A stretch of DNA of 64,000 bases from an uncultured SAR116 cluster alpha proteobacterium. GTDB lineage: Bacteria; Pseudomonadota; Alphaproteobacteria; Puniceispirillales; Marisalimonadaceae. The notes under the pieces were generated by a model. The model was not told the DNA's origin. It was given only the letters and a program-made list of their open reading frames with translations, and did no database searches. A program made the translations under genes and the position numbers. Each line of letters starts with the position of its first letter. Positions within the stretch are counted from its first letter, which is position 1. Positions 35,065 through 44,717 of this stretch are shown here, one piece after another. Location: positions 1-64,000 of the forward strand of contig CACEFQ010000003.1 in assembly GCA_902558885.1 (NCBI GenBank). Reading direction: 5' to 3'.

Positions 35065-35982
35065 ATGACATCTATACTATTTTTTGAACAATTATTAAAC
35101 GGCATACAATTTGGAACTATGTTGTTTCTAATGTCTGCTGGTTTAACTCTTATTTTTGGAGTTATGGGTCTAATTAATTTAGCTCATGGATCTTTTTATA
35201 TGATTGGAGCTTTTAGTGCTGCTTTGATAGCAGGCTTAACGGGTTCTTTCTGGCTTGCATTATTAGCAAGCTTGTCAGGTGCTGCGATTGCAGGAGTGTT
35301 AATTGAAATTTTAATTATTAGACGTTTGTATAGAAGAGACCACCTAGATCAAGTTTTAGCTACATTTGCATTAATTTTATTGTTATCTGAAGGTGTTAGA
35401 TGGTGTTTTGGAGCTTTCCCCTTATATTTGGATATTCCAGAAAATCTTAATGGAACCTTACCAATTTCAAATGATATAATTTACTCAAAGTATCGACTGT
35501 TCATAATATTTATGGGTCTTTTGATAGCCACTGGGCTTTATATTCTCATAACAAAGACACGTTTAGGTGTTCGAATAAGAGCAGGTCAAAATGATCGCCA
35601 GATGATATCAGCACTTGGTGTTGATATATCAAAACTTTATACCATTGTATTTGCATTGGGAGCTTCGTTAGCTGGTTTAGCTGGAGCGATGATAGGAGCT
35701 ATTCAATCCGTTGAAGTTGGAATGGGTGAACCTATTTTAATTTTAGCGTTTGTAGTAATAGTAATTGGAGGAATTGGTTCGATAAAAGGTGCATTAATTG
35801 GATCTATTTTAGTAGGTGTAACTGACACAATCGGAAGAATATTTTTACCAGAGCTTCTAAAGATTTTTATGGAACCATCGAGTGCAACCTCAGTTGGTTC
35901 TTCAATTGGTTCAATGTTAATTTACATATTGATGGCTTTTGTACTTATAATAAAGCCATCTGGATTGTTTGGAAAAACTTAA
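35065..35982 (+). CDS. Liv-type ABC permease (LivH-like, second system)
   Basis: Inner-membrane permease of 305 residues. Opening LLNGIQFGTMLFLMSAGLTLIFGVMGLINLAHG is the standard LivH pattern; the EAA-type loop is GVRIRAGQNDRQMISALGVD, and the C terminus IIKPSGLFGK is typical. Eight or so hydrophobic segments are visible. It pairs with the next gene (LivM-like), whose ATG begins one base after this stop. Confidence 0.94.
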   Translation: MTSILFFEQLLNGIQFGTMLFLMSAGLTLIFGVMGLINLAHGSFYMIGAFSAALIAGLTGSFWLALLASLSGAAIAGVLIEILIIRRLYRRDHLDQVLATFALILLLSEGVRWCFGAFPLYLDIPENLNGTLPISNDIIYSKYRLFIIFMGLLIATGLYILITKTRLGVRIRAGQNDRQMISALGVDISKLYTIVFALGASLAGLAGAMIGAIQSVEVGMGEPILILAFVVIVIGGIGSIKGALIGSILVGVTDTIGRIFLPELLKIFMEPSSATSVGSSIGSMLIYILMAFVLIIKPSGLFGKT

Positions 35983-35983
35983 A

Positions 35984-36967
35984 ATGATTATTGAAAAAAT
36001 TTTTAATAAGTGGATTTTGTTTTTTCTTTTTACAATCCCAGTTTTAGGGTTTGTTTTTGAAGAACCTTATTACATAACTTTAACAACAAAAGTAGTTATT
36101 CTTGGTATAGCCGGTATTGGATTAAATTTAGCACTTGGTTATTGTGGCTTAATCTCTTTTGGTCATGCTGCTTTTTTTGGATTAGGTGGTTATGTTACAG
36201 GAATACTATCTTTTCATGCTTTGAACTCAGAATTAATATTCAGTTGGCCTTTTGTCACTTCTGGCAGTTCTGATATGTTGGTAATTTGGCCAATAGTAAT
36301 ATTATCAAGTGCATTTTTAGCTCTTATTATTGGCTTATTATCACTGAGAACTACAGGTGTTTACTTTATAATGATAACCCTTGCATTTGCGCAAATGTTA
36401 TACTTTTTTGCAATTAGTTGGCCCAACTATGGAGGTGAAGATGGATTATCTATATATATGAGAAATTCGTTGCCAATGGTTAACACTATGGATCCATTGT
36501 CCTTTTACTTTATATGTCTTTTTTGGCTATTAATAGTCATATTTATTTCAGCTATGCTAATAAATTCTTCTTTTGGTATGGCATTTCAAGCTATTAAGCA
36601 AAATGAAGAGAGAGTAAAATCAGTTGGCATTGAAACTTTCAAAGTCAAGCTACTAGTTTTTGTCATTTCAGGCACTATCACTGGATTAGCGGGATCCTTA
36701 TATACTGACTTAAACAGGTTCATAAGTCCTTCAGTTCTCAATTGGCAGATGTCCGGAGAAATAATGATATTTGTAATTCTTGGAGGAATTGCAAGGCTTT
36801 ATGGACCTCTTGTAGGTGCGGCTTTCTTTATTGTCTTAGAACAAACTTTAGGAAGTTACACAGAAAATTGGCAGTTTTGGTTGGGATTAATACTTATTTT
36901 AGAAATATTATATGTACGCACAGGTATTTTAAGTTTATTTGAAAAGAAATTAAAATATGAAAAATAA
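35984..36967 (+). CDS. Liv-type ABC permease (LivM-like, second system)
   Basis: Inner-membrane permease of 327 residues from ATG 35984; the track start at 35969 is a TTG inside livH and is less likely. Family signature: GIGLNLALGYCGLISFGHAAFFGLGGY. The EAA-like loop is FGMAFQAIKQNEERVKSVGIETFKVKLLVF, and the periplasmic segment YGGEDGL is common in this group. The 3' end overlaps the livG-like start by 11 bp, implying translational coupling. Confidence 0.93.
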   Translation: MIIEKIFNKWILFFLFTIPVLGFVFEEPYYITLTTKVVILGIAGIGLNLALGYCGLISFGHAAFFGLGGYVTGILSFHALNSELIFSWPFVTSGSSDMLVIWPIVILSSAFLALIIGLLSLRTTGVYFIMITLAFAQMLYFFAISWPNYGGEDGLSIYMRNSLPMVNTMDPLSFYFICLFWLLIVIFISAMLINSSFGMAFQAIKQNEERVKSVGIETFKVKLLVFVISGTITGLAGSLYTDLNRFISPSVLNWQMSGEIMIFVILGGIARLYGPLVGAAFFIVLEQTLGSYTENWQFWLGLILILEILYVRTGILSLFEKKLKYEK

Positions 36968-37706
36968 AATCTTAAATATTAAAAACTTATCAAAAACATA
37001 TGGTGCTTTTAAAGTTACAGATGAGATTACAATAGATCTTCATTTTGACGAAATTCATGCTTTAATTGGACCTAATGGAGCAGGAAAATCAACATTAATT
37101 AAGCAAATAGTTGGAAGCGTAAAACATGATATAGGCTCAATTATCCTGGATCAAGAAGACATAACTGATTTAACTGATGTTGAAAGAGCTAAAATTGGAA
37201 TATCAAGAACATTCCAGGTTTCTTCTATTATTCCTCAGTTTAGCGCAATAGATAATATAGTTTTATCTCTATTAGACAAATCAAATAAAACGTTTCAATT
37301 GTTAAAAAGTATAAGGAATAATAAAGAATTATATTCAAATGCAAAAAAAATTCTTAAGGAAATTGAACTATTAGAAAAGAGGGACATTTCAGCTTCTGAC
37401 TTAAGCCATGGTGATAGAAGAAAACTCGAAGTTGGTCTTGCATTAGCTATGGATCCAAAAGTTTTTTTGTTTGATGAGCCAATGGCTGGTTTGGATGAAA
37501 ATGGTACAAACATGATGATAAATTTATTCAAAAAAATAAAATCTAACTCACCAATTTTATTAATTGAACATGATATGGATGCTGTTTTTGCTTTAGCTGA
37601 TAGAGTTTCAGTAATTAATTATGGAAAGATAGTAGCTACAGGTAGTGTAGATGAGATAAGACGAAATGAATTAGTTAGAGATGTTTACTTAGGTTATGAG
37701 ATCTGA
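36957..37706 (+). CDS. Liv-type ABC transporter ATPase (LivG-like, second system)
   Basis: ATP-binding subunit of 249 residues. Walker A GPNGAGKS, a degenerate signature LSHGDRRKLEVG, Walker B VFLFDEPMAGLD and H-loop LLIEHDMDAVF are all visible. The LivG-type insertion (ISRTFQVSSIIPQFSAIDNI) follows Walker A. It overlaps both neighbours: 11 bp with livM and 1 bp (TGATG) with livF. Confidence 0.94.
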   Translation: MKNKILNIKNLSKTYGAFKVTDEITIDLHFDEIHALIGPNGAGKSTLIKQIVGSVKHDIGSIILDQEDITDLTDVERAKIGISRTFQVSSIIPQFSAIDNIVLSLLDKSNKTFQLLKSIRNNKELYSNAKKILKEIELLEKRDISASDLSHGDRRKLEVGLALAMDPKVFLFDEPMAGLDENGTNMMINLFKKIKSNSPILLIEHDMDAVFALADRVSVINYGKIVATGSVDEIRRNELVRDVYLGYEI

Positions 37707-38395
37707 TGGAAAAACTACTTGAAATATATGGGTTGAAGTCGTGGTACGGTTTAAGTCAGGCTCTTTTTGACGTAAACCTAGTAATAAATCAGGGTGAAGT
37801 TGTCGCGCTTGTTGGTAGAAATGGTATGGGCAAATCAACCACTATCAGATCAATTTGTGGTTTAATAAGTAGTTATGAGGGTGAGATAAAATTTAAAAAT
37901 ACTTCAATTATTAATCAGCCAAGTTATAAAATTGCTCAGCTTGGAATTGGTCTTGTACCAGAAGGTAGAAGGGCATTTACAAATTTAACTGTTTTAGAGA
38001 ATCTTACAGCAACTGCAGTTGAAGGAGAGTGGTCCTTAGAGATGGTTTTTAGTTTATTTCCAAAATTAGCAGAAAGAAAATACCAAAATGCTTCTACTTT
38101 ATCAGGAGGTGAACAACAAATGCTAGTAATTGGAAGAGCATTAATGACAAACCCAAATTTATTAATTTTAGATGAAGCTACCGAAGGTTTGTCTCCAACC
38201 ATAAGGTCTGAAATATGGAAGGTTATAACAATATTAAAAGGCAAAGGTGTCTCAATTTTAATTATTGATAAATCACTTAAACAACTCCAAGATTTAGCAG
38301 ATAAATTTTACATTTTAGAAAAAGGAAAAACAGTTTGGGACGGTTTTCCAAATGACTTAACAAGTGAGATTGCGCAGAAATATTTAGGTGTTTAA
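37706..38395 (+). CDS. Liv-type ABC transporter ATPase (LivF-like, second system)
   Basis: ATP-binding subunit of 229 residues. Walker A is GRNGMGKS, signature LSGGEQQ, Walker B LLILDEATEGL. The usual LivF glutamate-proline (DEP) is DEA here, and the H-loop histidine position reads IIDKSLKQL instead of an IEQN/IEHD form, so the switch residue looks substituted; this is seen in some LivF proteins. It ends the operon and converges on the aminotransferase gene 23 bp away. Confidence 0.93.
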   Translation: MEKLLEIYGLKSWYGLSQALFDVNLVINQGEVVALVGRNGMGKSTTIRSICGLISSYEGEIKFKNTSIINQPSYKIAQLGIGLVPEGRRAFTNLTVLENLTATAVEGEWSLEMVFSLFPKLAERKYQNASTLSGGEQQMLVIGRALMTNPNLLILDEATEGLSPTIRSEIWKVITILKGKGVSILIIDKSLKQLQDLADKFYILEKGKTVWDGFPNDLTSEIAQKYLGV

Positions 38396-38418
38396 TTAAA
38401 CTTTTTTTAAGAATAGGT

Positions 38419-39750
38419 TCAAAAATCACAAACAGAATCTATGGTAACTTTGAGTTTGTAAGTAATTTCATCGATTTCTTTTTCATGAATTATAAATGGT
38501 GGAGCTATAAGAATATGGTCTCCATTTTCTCCATCTATTGTTCCCTGCATTGGATAACAAATTAACCCTTCATCTAAGGCCTTTTTCTTAATTTTTCCTG
38601 CTACATTTAATTTTTTAGGAAAAGGCTCCTTAGTTGATCTGTCAGCTACAAGTTCTATAGCTCTAAATAAACCTCTACCTCTAATATCTCCAATATATTG
38701 ATTTTGGCCTAGTGTTTTTGTTAAGCTTTGTTGAAGTATGTTACCTTTTTCTCTTACTTTAGACGGATAATTATCATTTATTAATTTACTTAAAACTGCA
38801 TATGAAGCTGCACATGCTACAGGATGACCAAGATATGTGTGTCCATGTTGAAAAAATCCAGATCCACTTTCTATCGCTTCATATATATGATTTTGACATA
38901 TCATAGCTCCAATTGGTTGATATCCTGCTCCTAAGCCTTTGGCGATAGTAATAATATCAGGAATAACTGGTTCATCATCGCAAGCAAATAAAGATCCTGT
39001 TCTTCCCATACCACACATAACTTCATCTAAAATTAATAAAACATCGTATTTATTACATATTTCTCTTATAAGCTTGAAATATCCTGGTACAGCTGTAAGA
39101 GCGCCTGCAGTTGCTCCAACAACTGTTTCTGCAATAAAAGCCATAACATTATCTGGACCCAAATTTAAAATTTCATCTTCCAATTCTTTTGCAACTCTTT
39201 GTCCATAATCCCATTCAGTTTCGTCTGATCTTTTATTTCTATATGTGTAACAAGGTGAAATTAAGCTGGTTTCAATTAGTAAATCTTCAAAAAAATTTCT
39301 TCTCCAAATATTGCCACCAGATGCTAATGCTCCAAGAGTATTTCCATGATAACTTTGTCTTCTAGATATAACCTTGTGTTTTTTTGGTTTTCCCATTTCA
39401 ATAAAGTATTGTTTTGCAAGTTTTATTGAGGCCTCTACTGCTTCAGAACCACTTGAAACAAGGTATACTTTATCCAGTCCAGATGGAGAAATCTTAGCTA
39501 ATAAATTTGCTAGTTTTTCTGCAGGTTCGTTAGTAAAAAAAGATGTATGGGCATAGGCTAATTTTTCTGCTTGATTAATAATTGCATCTTTAACAGTGTC
39601 GTCAGAATGACCTAAGCAAGACACTGCAGCACCACCTGAACCATCAATATATTTTTTCCCATTATCATCTATAATATAACACCCTTCACCTTTAATAGCT
39701 GTGGGTAGATTATAGTTTGAATGCCTAGGGAAAATGTTACTTTTTTTCAT
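38419..39750 (-). CDS. Class III (omega-amino acid) aminotransferase
   Basis: PLP-dependent aminotransferase of 443 residues. The Schiff-base Lys271 is in IITIAKGLGAGYQPIG, the pyridine-contacting Asp242 in LILDEVMCGMGRTG, and SSGSEAVEASIKLA forms the phosphate site. The enzyme transfers an amino group, usually from an omega-amino acid, amine or taurine-like donor to pyruvate or 2-oxoglutarate. It overlaps the TRAP permease gene by 14 bp and should be translated with it, so its donor is probably the compound imported by the TAXI-TRAP system. The precise substrate is unknown. Confidence 0.92.
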   Translation of the reverse strand: MKKSNIFPRHSNYNLPTAIKGEGCYIIDDNGKKYIDGSGGAAVSCLGHSDDTVKDAIINQAEKLAYAHTSFFTNEPAEKLANLLAKISPSGLDKVYLVSSGSEAVEASIKLAKQYFIEMGKPKKHKVISRRQSYHGNTLGALASGGNIWRRNFFEDLLIETSLISPCYTYRNKRSDETEWDYGQRVAKELEDEILNLGPDNVMAFIAETVVGATAGALTAVPGYFKLIREICNKYDVLLILDEVMCGMGRTGSLFACDDEPVIPDIITIAKGLGAGYQPIGAMICQNHIYEAIESGSGFFQHGHTYLGHPVACAASYAVLSKLINDNYPSKVREKGNILQQSLTKTLGQNQYIGDIRGRGLFRAIELVADRSTKEPFPKKLNVAGKIKKKALDEGLICYPMQGTIDGENGDHILIAPPFIIHEKEIDEITYKLKVTIDSVCDF

Positions 39751-42361
39751 TTTTTACTCTCATAATTTTTTTTCTTTTGTATTGATTTAAATAAACAAGT
39801 AATAGGAGAAATAAAGAAGGAAGATAAAATATTTCTTTTGAGATACGGTTATTATTTGAAATAAATACTTTTTTAAGAATCACGGGCTTATCTGAATAAA
39901 AATCAAAAGTTTTCATTTCTTGAAATAGAGGACTACCTGGGAGTGGTTCTTCCATTATTACATCTTCATTTTCACGAATTAGATACAGACCTGCATTTTC
40001 GAGGATCTTTTCAATAGATGAAGCATCTTCAAAAGTTATTATCGAATTTTGAGAAATTATTTTCTCAGGGTTATCAAAATCTGGTCCTTGAAACTCTACT
40101 CTAATTGATTGCTTTTGATCTAAAATAAAAATATTTTTTTCTTCATTTAATAACTCATATATTTTACTTCCAGACATTTCAAAAAATGGTACTTGGTATT
40201 TATCAAGCCAGAAATCAGGCCTGAACAAACTAAAAGAAATTATAATTAAAAATATAGTCTCGTATAATTTATTTTTGACAACGAAATAATTTTGTATTGC
40301 TGAACAAAACGCTAGCATCGCAAGTATTGTTGTTATTATAACGATTAAACCTTCAAAAAAATTTACATTTATTAATAAAATGTCTGTATTAAAAATAAAC
40401 ATGAATGGTAAAATTGCAGTTCTAATATCATAACTAAAACCTTGAATACCTGTCCTTATTGGGTCCCCTTTAGATATAGCCGCAGCTGCAAATGCAGCTA
40501 GACCTACAGGTGGTGTGTCGTCAGCTAAAATACCAAAGTAAAATACAAAAAGATGAACAGCAACTAAAGGAACAAGTAACCCATTTTGTGCACCTACCAT
40601 TACAATAACTGGAGCCATTAGAGATGAAACTACAATGTAGTTGGCAGTTGTAGGTAAACCCATTCCTAATATTAAGCTCATAAATGCTACTAACAAAAGC
40701 ATAATGATTAAATTACCTGATGAGACGGTTTCAACAAATTCTCCAATAAACTGATGGGCACCTGTCAGTGATACAGTGCCAATAATAATTCCAGCAATGC
40801 CAGTTGCTATTGATATTGTAATCATATTTTGGGCACCTTTTTTTAATCCATCAAATAGGTCAAAAATACCTTTTTTAACTAAACTTAATTCTATTATTTG
40901 TCCTCTAAAAAATGCCTTTAACGGTTTCTGCGTTACAATAACAAATATAATAGATAAGCTTGCCCAATAGGCCGATAGTGAGGGAGATAGTCGGCTTATT
41001 AAAACACACCACAATAATATTATTATTGGGAGTACATAGTGATATCCTGTATCAGCAATCAATTTTACATTAGGTAATTTTTTTATCTCTTCATCACTAA
41101 GGCCTACAGTCAAATCTGGTTTTTTTGAAGCTATCCAAATGCAAAATATATATGCTCCTAAGAAAAATAGTATAGCTATTGAAGAAGTAATTAAGGGGTT
41201 GAATTTAGTTGTCCATGAAAATAAAAAATTGATTGCAGTAGCAAGAACGAAAATAAATAAAAAGCCAAAAATAAAACCTGTGAATTTTCTTAAAAATGAG
41301 CTTGAAGAAGGTTCTTTATTAAGTCCTTTCAGACCTAATTTTGTTACTTCTAAATGGACAATATAAAATAAAGCAATGTAAGATGCTAGAGCTGGTAAAG
41401 CTGCATACTTTATTAATTCAAAGTAACTTACATTTGTAAATTCTGATATTAAGAAAGCAGCAGCTCCCATAACAGGAGGCGTTAATTGTCCATTAGTTGA
41501 TGATGCCACTTCAATAGCACCAGCTTTTTCAGCTGTAAAACCTGTCTTTTTCATTAAAGGGATTGTAAAGGTACCAGTTGTAACAACGTTTGCGATTGAA
41601 GAGCCTGAATATATTCCTGATAAACCTGACGCTACAACAGCTGCTTTTGCTGGTCCACCTTTTAAATGTCCTAGAGCACAGAATGATAATTTGATGAAAT
41701 AATTACCAGCTCCGGCTTTTTCAAGCAAAGCCCCAAACAGCACAAATAAAAAAATCATAGAGGTGGATACACCAAGTGCAACTCCAAACACACCTTCTGT
41801 TTGCATCCAGAAGTGCCAAGTTGCTTTATTTAAGGATGCTCCCTTCCACTTCATTGATTCTGGAAAAAAATCCAAGTGGCCAAACATTACGTAAAAAAGA
41901 AATAAACTAGCAACTAATAATAATGGTAAACCAAGGGATCTATATACTGCAATCCCAACACATATTATTCCAACAATTGAAAAAAAAATATCCAAATAAG
42001 TTGGTAATCCAGCTCTATCAGAAATATCTAATTTAAAAATATATAAGTACAAGCAAGCACTTGCACCTAATATGGCTAATAAAATTTGGCTGGATCTATC
42101 AACCATTGGATTGATTTTGTTAATAACAGGATATGCCAACAAACCTAAACTAAGTCCGAAAGCGAGATGTATTTGTCTGGCTTCCTGACTATTAAATACG
42201 AGGTTAAAATTGGTAATTTCACTTAGATAAAAAGGGAAGTCTGATGCTATCCATAATTGGAATATTGACCATAAAATACAAATTAAAGATATTAGAAATC
42301 CAAAAGAAGGTTCTCTTAAATTATAATTTTTTTCAGAAACATTATTAAAAGATTTGAACAT
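39737..42361 (-). CDS. TRAP transporter fused 4TM/12TM permease with DUF3394 tail
   Basis: Large inner-membrane protein of 874 residues combining the small and large TRAP permease parts in one chain, as is usual for TAXI-type systems. The N-terminal four-helix part is about residues 20-160. The large part contains GAGNYFIKLSFCALGHLKGGPAKAAVVASGLSG, GSSIANVVTTGTFTIPLMKK and MGLPTTANYIV. Residues from about 690 on, starting FRPDFWLDKYQVPF, resemble the DUF3394 extension and end in a final hydrophobic helix and a basic tail. It works with the TAXI receptor encoded just upstream and uses an ion gradient. Confidence 0.94.
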   Translation of the reverse strand: MFKSFNNVSEKNYNLREPSFGFLISLICILWSIFQLWIASDFPFYLSEITNFNLVFNSQEARQIHLAFGLSLGLLAYPVINKINPMVDRSSQILLAILGASACLYLYIFKLDISDRAGLPTYLDIFFSIVGIICVGIAVYRSLGLPLLLVASLFLFYVMFGHLDFFPESMKWKGASLNKATWHFWMQTEGVFGVALGVSTSMIFLFVLFGALLEKAGAGNYFIKLSFCALGHLKGGPAKAAVVASGLSGIYSGSSIANVVTTGTFTIPLMKKTGFTAEKAGAIEVASSTNGQLTPPVMGAAAFLISEFTNVSYFELIKYAALPALASYIALFYIVHLEVTKLGLKGLNKEPSSSSFLRKFTGFIFGFLFIFVLATAINFLFSWTTKFNPLITSSIAILFFLGAYIFCIWIASKKPDLTVGLSDEEIKKLPNVKLIADTGYHYVLPIIILLWCVLISRLSPSLSAYWASLSIIFVIVTQKPLKAFFRGQIIELSLVKKGIFDLFDGLKKGAQNMITISIATGIAGIIIGTVSLTGAHQFIGEFVETVSSGNLIIMLLLVAFMSLILGMGLPTTANYIVVSSLMAPVIVMVGAQNGLLVPLVAVHLFVFYFGILADDTPPVGLAAFAAAAISKGDPIRTGIQGFSYDIRTAILPFMFIFNTDILLINVNFFEGLIVIITTILAMLAFCSAIQNYFVVKNKLYETIFLIIISFSLFRPDFWLDKYQVPFFEMSGSKIYELLNEEKNIFILDQKQSIRVEFQGPDFDNPEKIISQNSIITFEDASSIEKILENAGLYLIRENEDVIMEEPLPGSPLFQEMKTFDFYSDKPVILKKVFISNNNRISKEIFYLPSLFLLLLVYLNQYKRKKIMRVKNEKK

Positions 42362-42406
42362 AAATACTTGGTAAAAATTATTTCTAATTAAACGATATTA
42401 GAAAAT

Positions 42407-42430
42407 GCACAGACGCTTTTGCGCCTGTGC
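42407..42430 (-). promoter_or_regulatory. Intercistronic stem-loop between TAXI receptor and TRAP permease
   Basis: On the minus strand the RNA reads GCACAGGCGC-AAAA-GCGUCUGUGC, a 10-bp stem with one G-U pair and a 4-base loop. On the plus strand the same position would be an A-C mismatch, so the hairpin is formed best in the sense transcript. It starts 9 bp after the receptor gene. The following ATTTTCTAATATC is only moderately U-rich, consistent with partial termination or mRNA protection. Confidence 0.78.
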
Positions 42431-42438
42431 TATTTCGA

Positions 42439-43407
42439 TTACATCCAACCGCGTTCTTTATAATATTTAATTGCACCAGGATGTAGAGGAGCAGATAAGC
42501 CGTCCTTAATCATTTGTTTTTCATTTAAATTTTTAAAAGCTGGATGTAACTTTTTAAAATCTGCAAAATTATCAAACGTAGCTTTAACAATTGTATATAC
42601 AACTTTTTCAGATACGTCAGAAGATGTTATAACAGTTGCACCTACACCAAAAGTGGTTGTCTTATTTGGTGATCCAGCATACATGCCTCCAGGTATTTCT
42701 GCTACTCTGTAAAAAGAATTTTCTTTCACTAATTTATCAATTGGAGCTCCTTTTACAGAAACTAGCTGTACATCACATCCAGATGCAGCCTCTTTTACGG
42801 CAGCAGCAGGGTGACCAACAGTATAAATCATAGCCTCTATTTTACCATCACATATAGCCTGAGCCATTTCTGATCCTTTTAGCTCTGCAGCAAGAGAAAA
42901 ATCACTCATTTTCATTCCAAATGATTCCATTACCACTTCCATGGTAGCTCTTTGGCCGGAACCTGGATTACCTACATTAACTTTTTTTCCTTTCAGGCCT
43001 TCAAATGAAGTAATACCTGAATCTTTTCTAACAATTAGGGTAAAAGGCTCAGGGTGAACTGAAAAAACAGCACGTAATTTAGAAAATTTACCTTTGTCTT
43101 TAAACTTAGAGGTTCCTCTATATGCGTGATATTGCCAATCAGATTGAGCAACACCGAACTCTAATTCACCAGCTCGAACGGTATTTATGTTGTATACAGA
43201 TCCTCCTGTTGATTCTGCAGAACATCTTATCCCATGTGATTTTCTATCCTTGTTTACTAATCTACAGATAGCTCCTCCAGTTGGGTAATATACACCAGTT
43301 ACGCCACCTGTTCCTATAGACACAAATTGCTGAGCTGATGCATCATTGAGAGTAATAGCTGCAAAGCCCGCAACTATACCTCCTACAATTACATTTTTTA
43401 AATTCAT
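42439..43407 (-). CDS. TAXI-family TRAP solute-binding protein
   Basis: Periplasmic receptor of 322 residues with signal peptide [25 protein letters not shown] and mature start [20 protein letters not shown], the TAXI family hallmark. Further family segments are [20 protein letters not shown] and [29 protein letters not shown] receptors are known or predicted to bind glutamate and other dicarboxylic or amino acids; the ligand here is not resolved. It heads an operon with the fused permease and the class III aminotransferase, opposite a divergent RpiR regulator. Confidence 0.94.
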   Translation of the reverse strand: MNLKNVIVGGIVAGFAAITLNDASAQQFVSIGTGGVTGVYYPTGGAICRLVNKDRKSHGIRCSAESTGGSVYNINTVRAGELEFGVAQSDWQYHAYRGTSKFKDKGKFSKLRAVFSVHPEPFTLIVRKDSGITSFEGLKGKKVNVGNPGSGQRATMEVVMESFGMKMSDFSLAAELKGSEMAQAICDGKIEAMIYTVGHPAAAVKEAASGCDVQLVSVKGAPIDKLVKENSFYRVAEIPGGMYAGSPNKTTTFGVGATVITSSDVSEKVVYTIVKATFDNFADFKKLHPAFKNLNEKQMIKDGLSAPLHPGAIKYYKERGWM

Positions 43408-43488
43408 TTAAATTTCTCCCTATTAAAATTTTTAGAATAATTACCTTACAATATTTATTTCAGAAAACAATTGTTATATTTAAATTAC

Positions 43489-43510
43489 TTATGTTACATT
43501 TGTTACATAA
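43489..43510. promoter_or_regulatory. Candidate RpiR operator between TAXI and rpiR genes
   Basis: The 22-base sequence TTATGTTACATTTGTTACATAA is a near-palindrome: every symmetric pair matches except positions where A and T are swapped (TTATGTWACAWWTGTWACATAA). It lies 24 bp before the rpiR start and about 80 bp before the TAXI start, in the only shared promoter region. RpiR-family regulators commonly bind such palindromes next to their own gene. A smaller perfect palindrome AACAATTGTT is at 43466-43475. Confidence 0.6.
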
Positions 43511-43534
43511 ATCAAAAGTTTAGATAAAGGATAA

Positions 43535-44311
43535 ATGTTGTTAATTGATAAAATTAAGTCTCATAATAATAATTTGACCCCTAAATTAAAACAAGCTAGC
43601 GAATCAATACTATCTAATCTAAATCAAATTCCATTTCAAACTATTAGGCAAACTGCACATAAAGCTGAAGTGTCAGTGCTTACTATATCAAGATTGAATA
43701 AGATCTGGGGTTTTGAAGGGTATTCTGATTTTCAATTACATGTAAAAAATTTATTTTATTCAGATACCAAAAAGAAATATCATGAGAAATTCTCCAACAT
43801 CACAGATTTAGAACAAAGAAAGTCTATTGAATTAGCAGCTAAAATTTTAACTCAGTCTGATAGCGTCTATATATCAGGCTTTAGAAGTGCTAAATCATTT
43901 GCGTTATACATGAATTATATGGGAAGGATGGTTTTTGATAATTTTTTTCTGATGCCAGACTCAGGTTTATCTGCAGCTCAAGATCTTGCTCGTTTGGGTA
44001 AGAAAAATTTATTAGTGGCTTTTTCTACTACTCCATATTCTACAGAAACTGTTCGTTTAATTAGAGCTGCTAAAACACTGAATATCAAAACATTGTCATT
44101 TACAGATAATGCTTTTTCACCATTAGCAAAACACTCAGACTATGTGGTCATAGTATCAATATCAAAGGATAATAGATTATATAAAATGGCACCAATGATA
44201 AGCGCTATAGAAAAGGTTTTAGAAAAATCATTTGAAATTTTAGGTGAAAATGTAGACATCAAAATTAAATATTTTGAAGATAGAATAAAAGCTATCAATG
44301 GATACTGGTAA
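43535..44311 (+). CDS. RpiR/MurR-family transcriptional regulator
   Basis: DNA-binding regulator of 258 residues. The N-terminal HTH-6 domain (about 1-75) shows ESILSNLNQIPFQTIRQTAHKAEVSVLTISRLNKIWGFEGYSDFQ, and the C-terminal SIS domain (about 90-220) shows SVYISGFRSAKSFALYMNY and LVAFSTTPYSTETVRLIRAAK. SIS domains usually sense phosphosugars, but many RpiR proteins respond to other metabolites. Divergent placement from the TAXI-TRAP-aminotransferase operon suggests it controls that operon and itself. Confidence 0.93.
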   Translation: MLLIDKIKSHNNNLTPKLKQASESILSNLNQIPFQTIRQTAHKAEVSVLTISRLNKIWGFEGYSDFQLHVKNLFYSDTKKKYHEKFSNITDLEQRKSIELAAKILTQSDSVYISGFRSAKSFALYMNYMGRMVFDNFFLMPDSGLSAAQDLARLGKKNLLVAFSTTPYSTETVRLIRAAKTLNIKTLSFTDNAFSPLAKHSDYVVIVSISKDNRLYKMAPMISAIEKVLEKSFEILGENVDIKIKYFEDRIKAINGYW

Positions 44312-44617
44312 TTAAAAAGTTGTTTCTCCAAAATCTTGGGTAACTCCTCCAACAAAGTGGATTGTTTTAGGTGATAAGGTTTTAACATATTTAGCTATAT
44401 TTTCTTCAATTAACTTATCAATTTTTTTCATTGATTCAGCATCAGGAAACTCCCATAAGACCACACTTACATTGGGTGTTTGCGGATTTTTCATAGCTCT
44501 AAACCTAACTCCTTTTACTTGTTGAAGTAAATTAGGCCACCTAGTTTCTAGTATTGATTCGAATAATTCACAATCTTCAGTAGATGAGAAGGTTCTTACA
44601 AAAATTTTTATTAACAT
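44312..44617 (-). CDS. Small ABM-like (dimeric alpha-beta barrel) protein, uncertain
   Basis: A 101-residue protein with alternating strand and helix pattern (MLIKIFVRTFSS, VKGVRFRAMKNPQTPNVSVVLWEFPDAESMKKIDKLIEEN) resembling stress-response or antibiotic-biosynthesis monooxygenase-type barrels. No catalytic residue can be named. Its stop abuts the rpiR stop without a gap, and its start faces nrtS across about 100 bp. The family assignment is tentative. Confidence 0.6.
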   Translation of the reverse strand: MLIKIFVRTFSSTEDCELFESILETRWPNLLQQVKGVRFRAMKNPQTPNVSVVLWEFPDAESMKKIDKLIEENIAKYVKTLSPKTIHFVGGVTQDFGETTF

Positions 44618-44717
44618 TGTTTCTCCAGACTAAAAAACATCTTAAATTTATTACAATTTTGAGTTTTGTATATTATGTTATTTTTTGCAAATAATATAAA
44701 TTTTTGGTGGGGAATTG

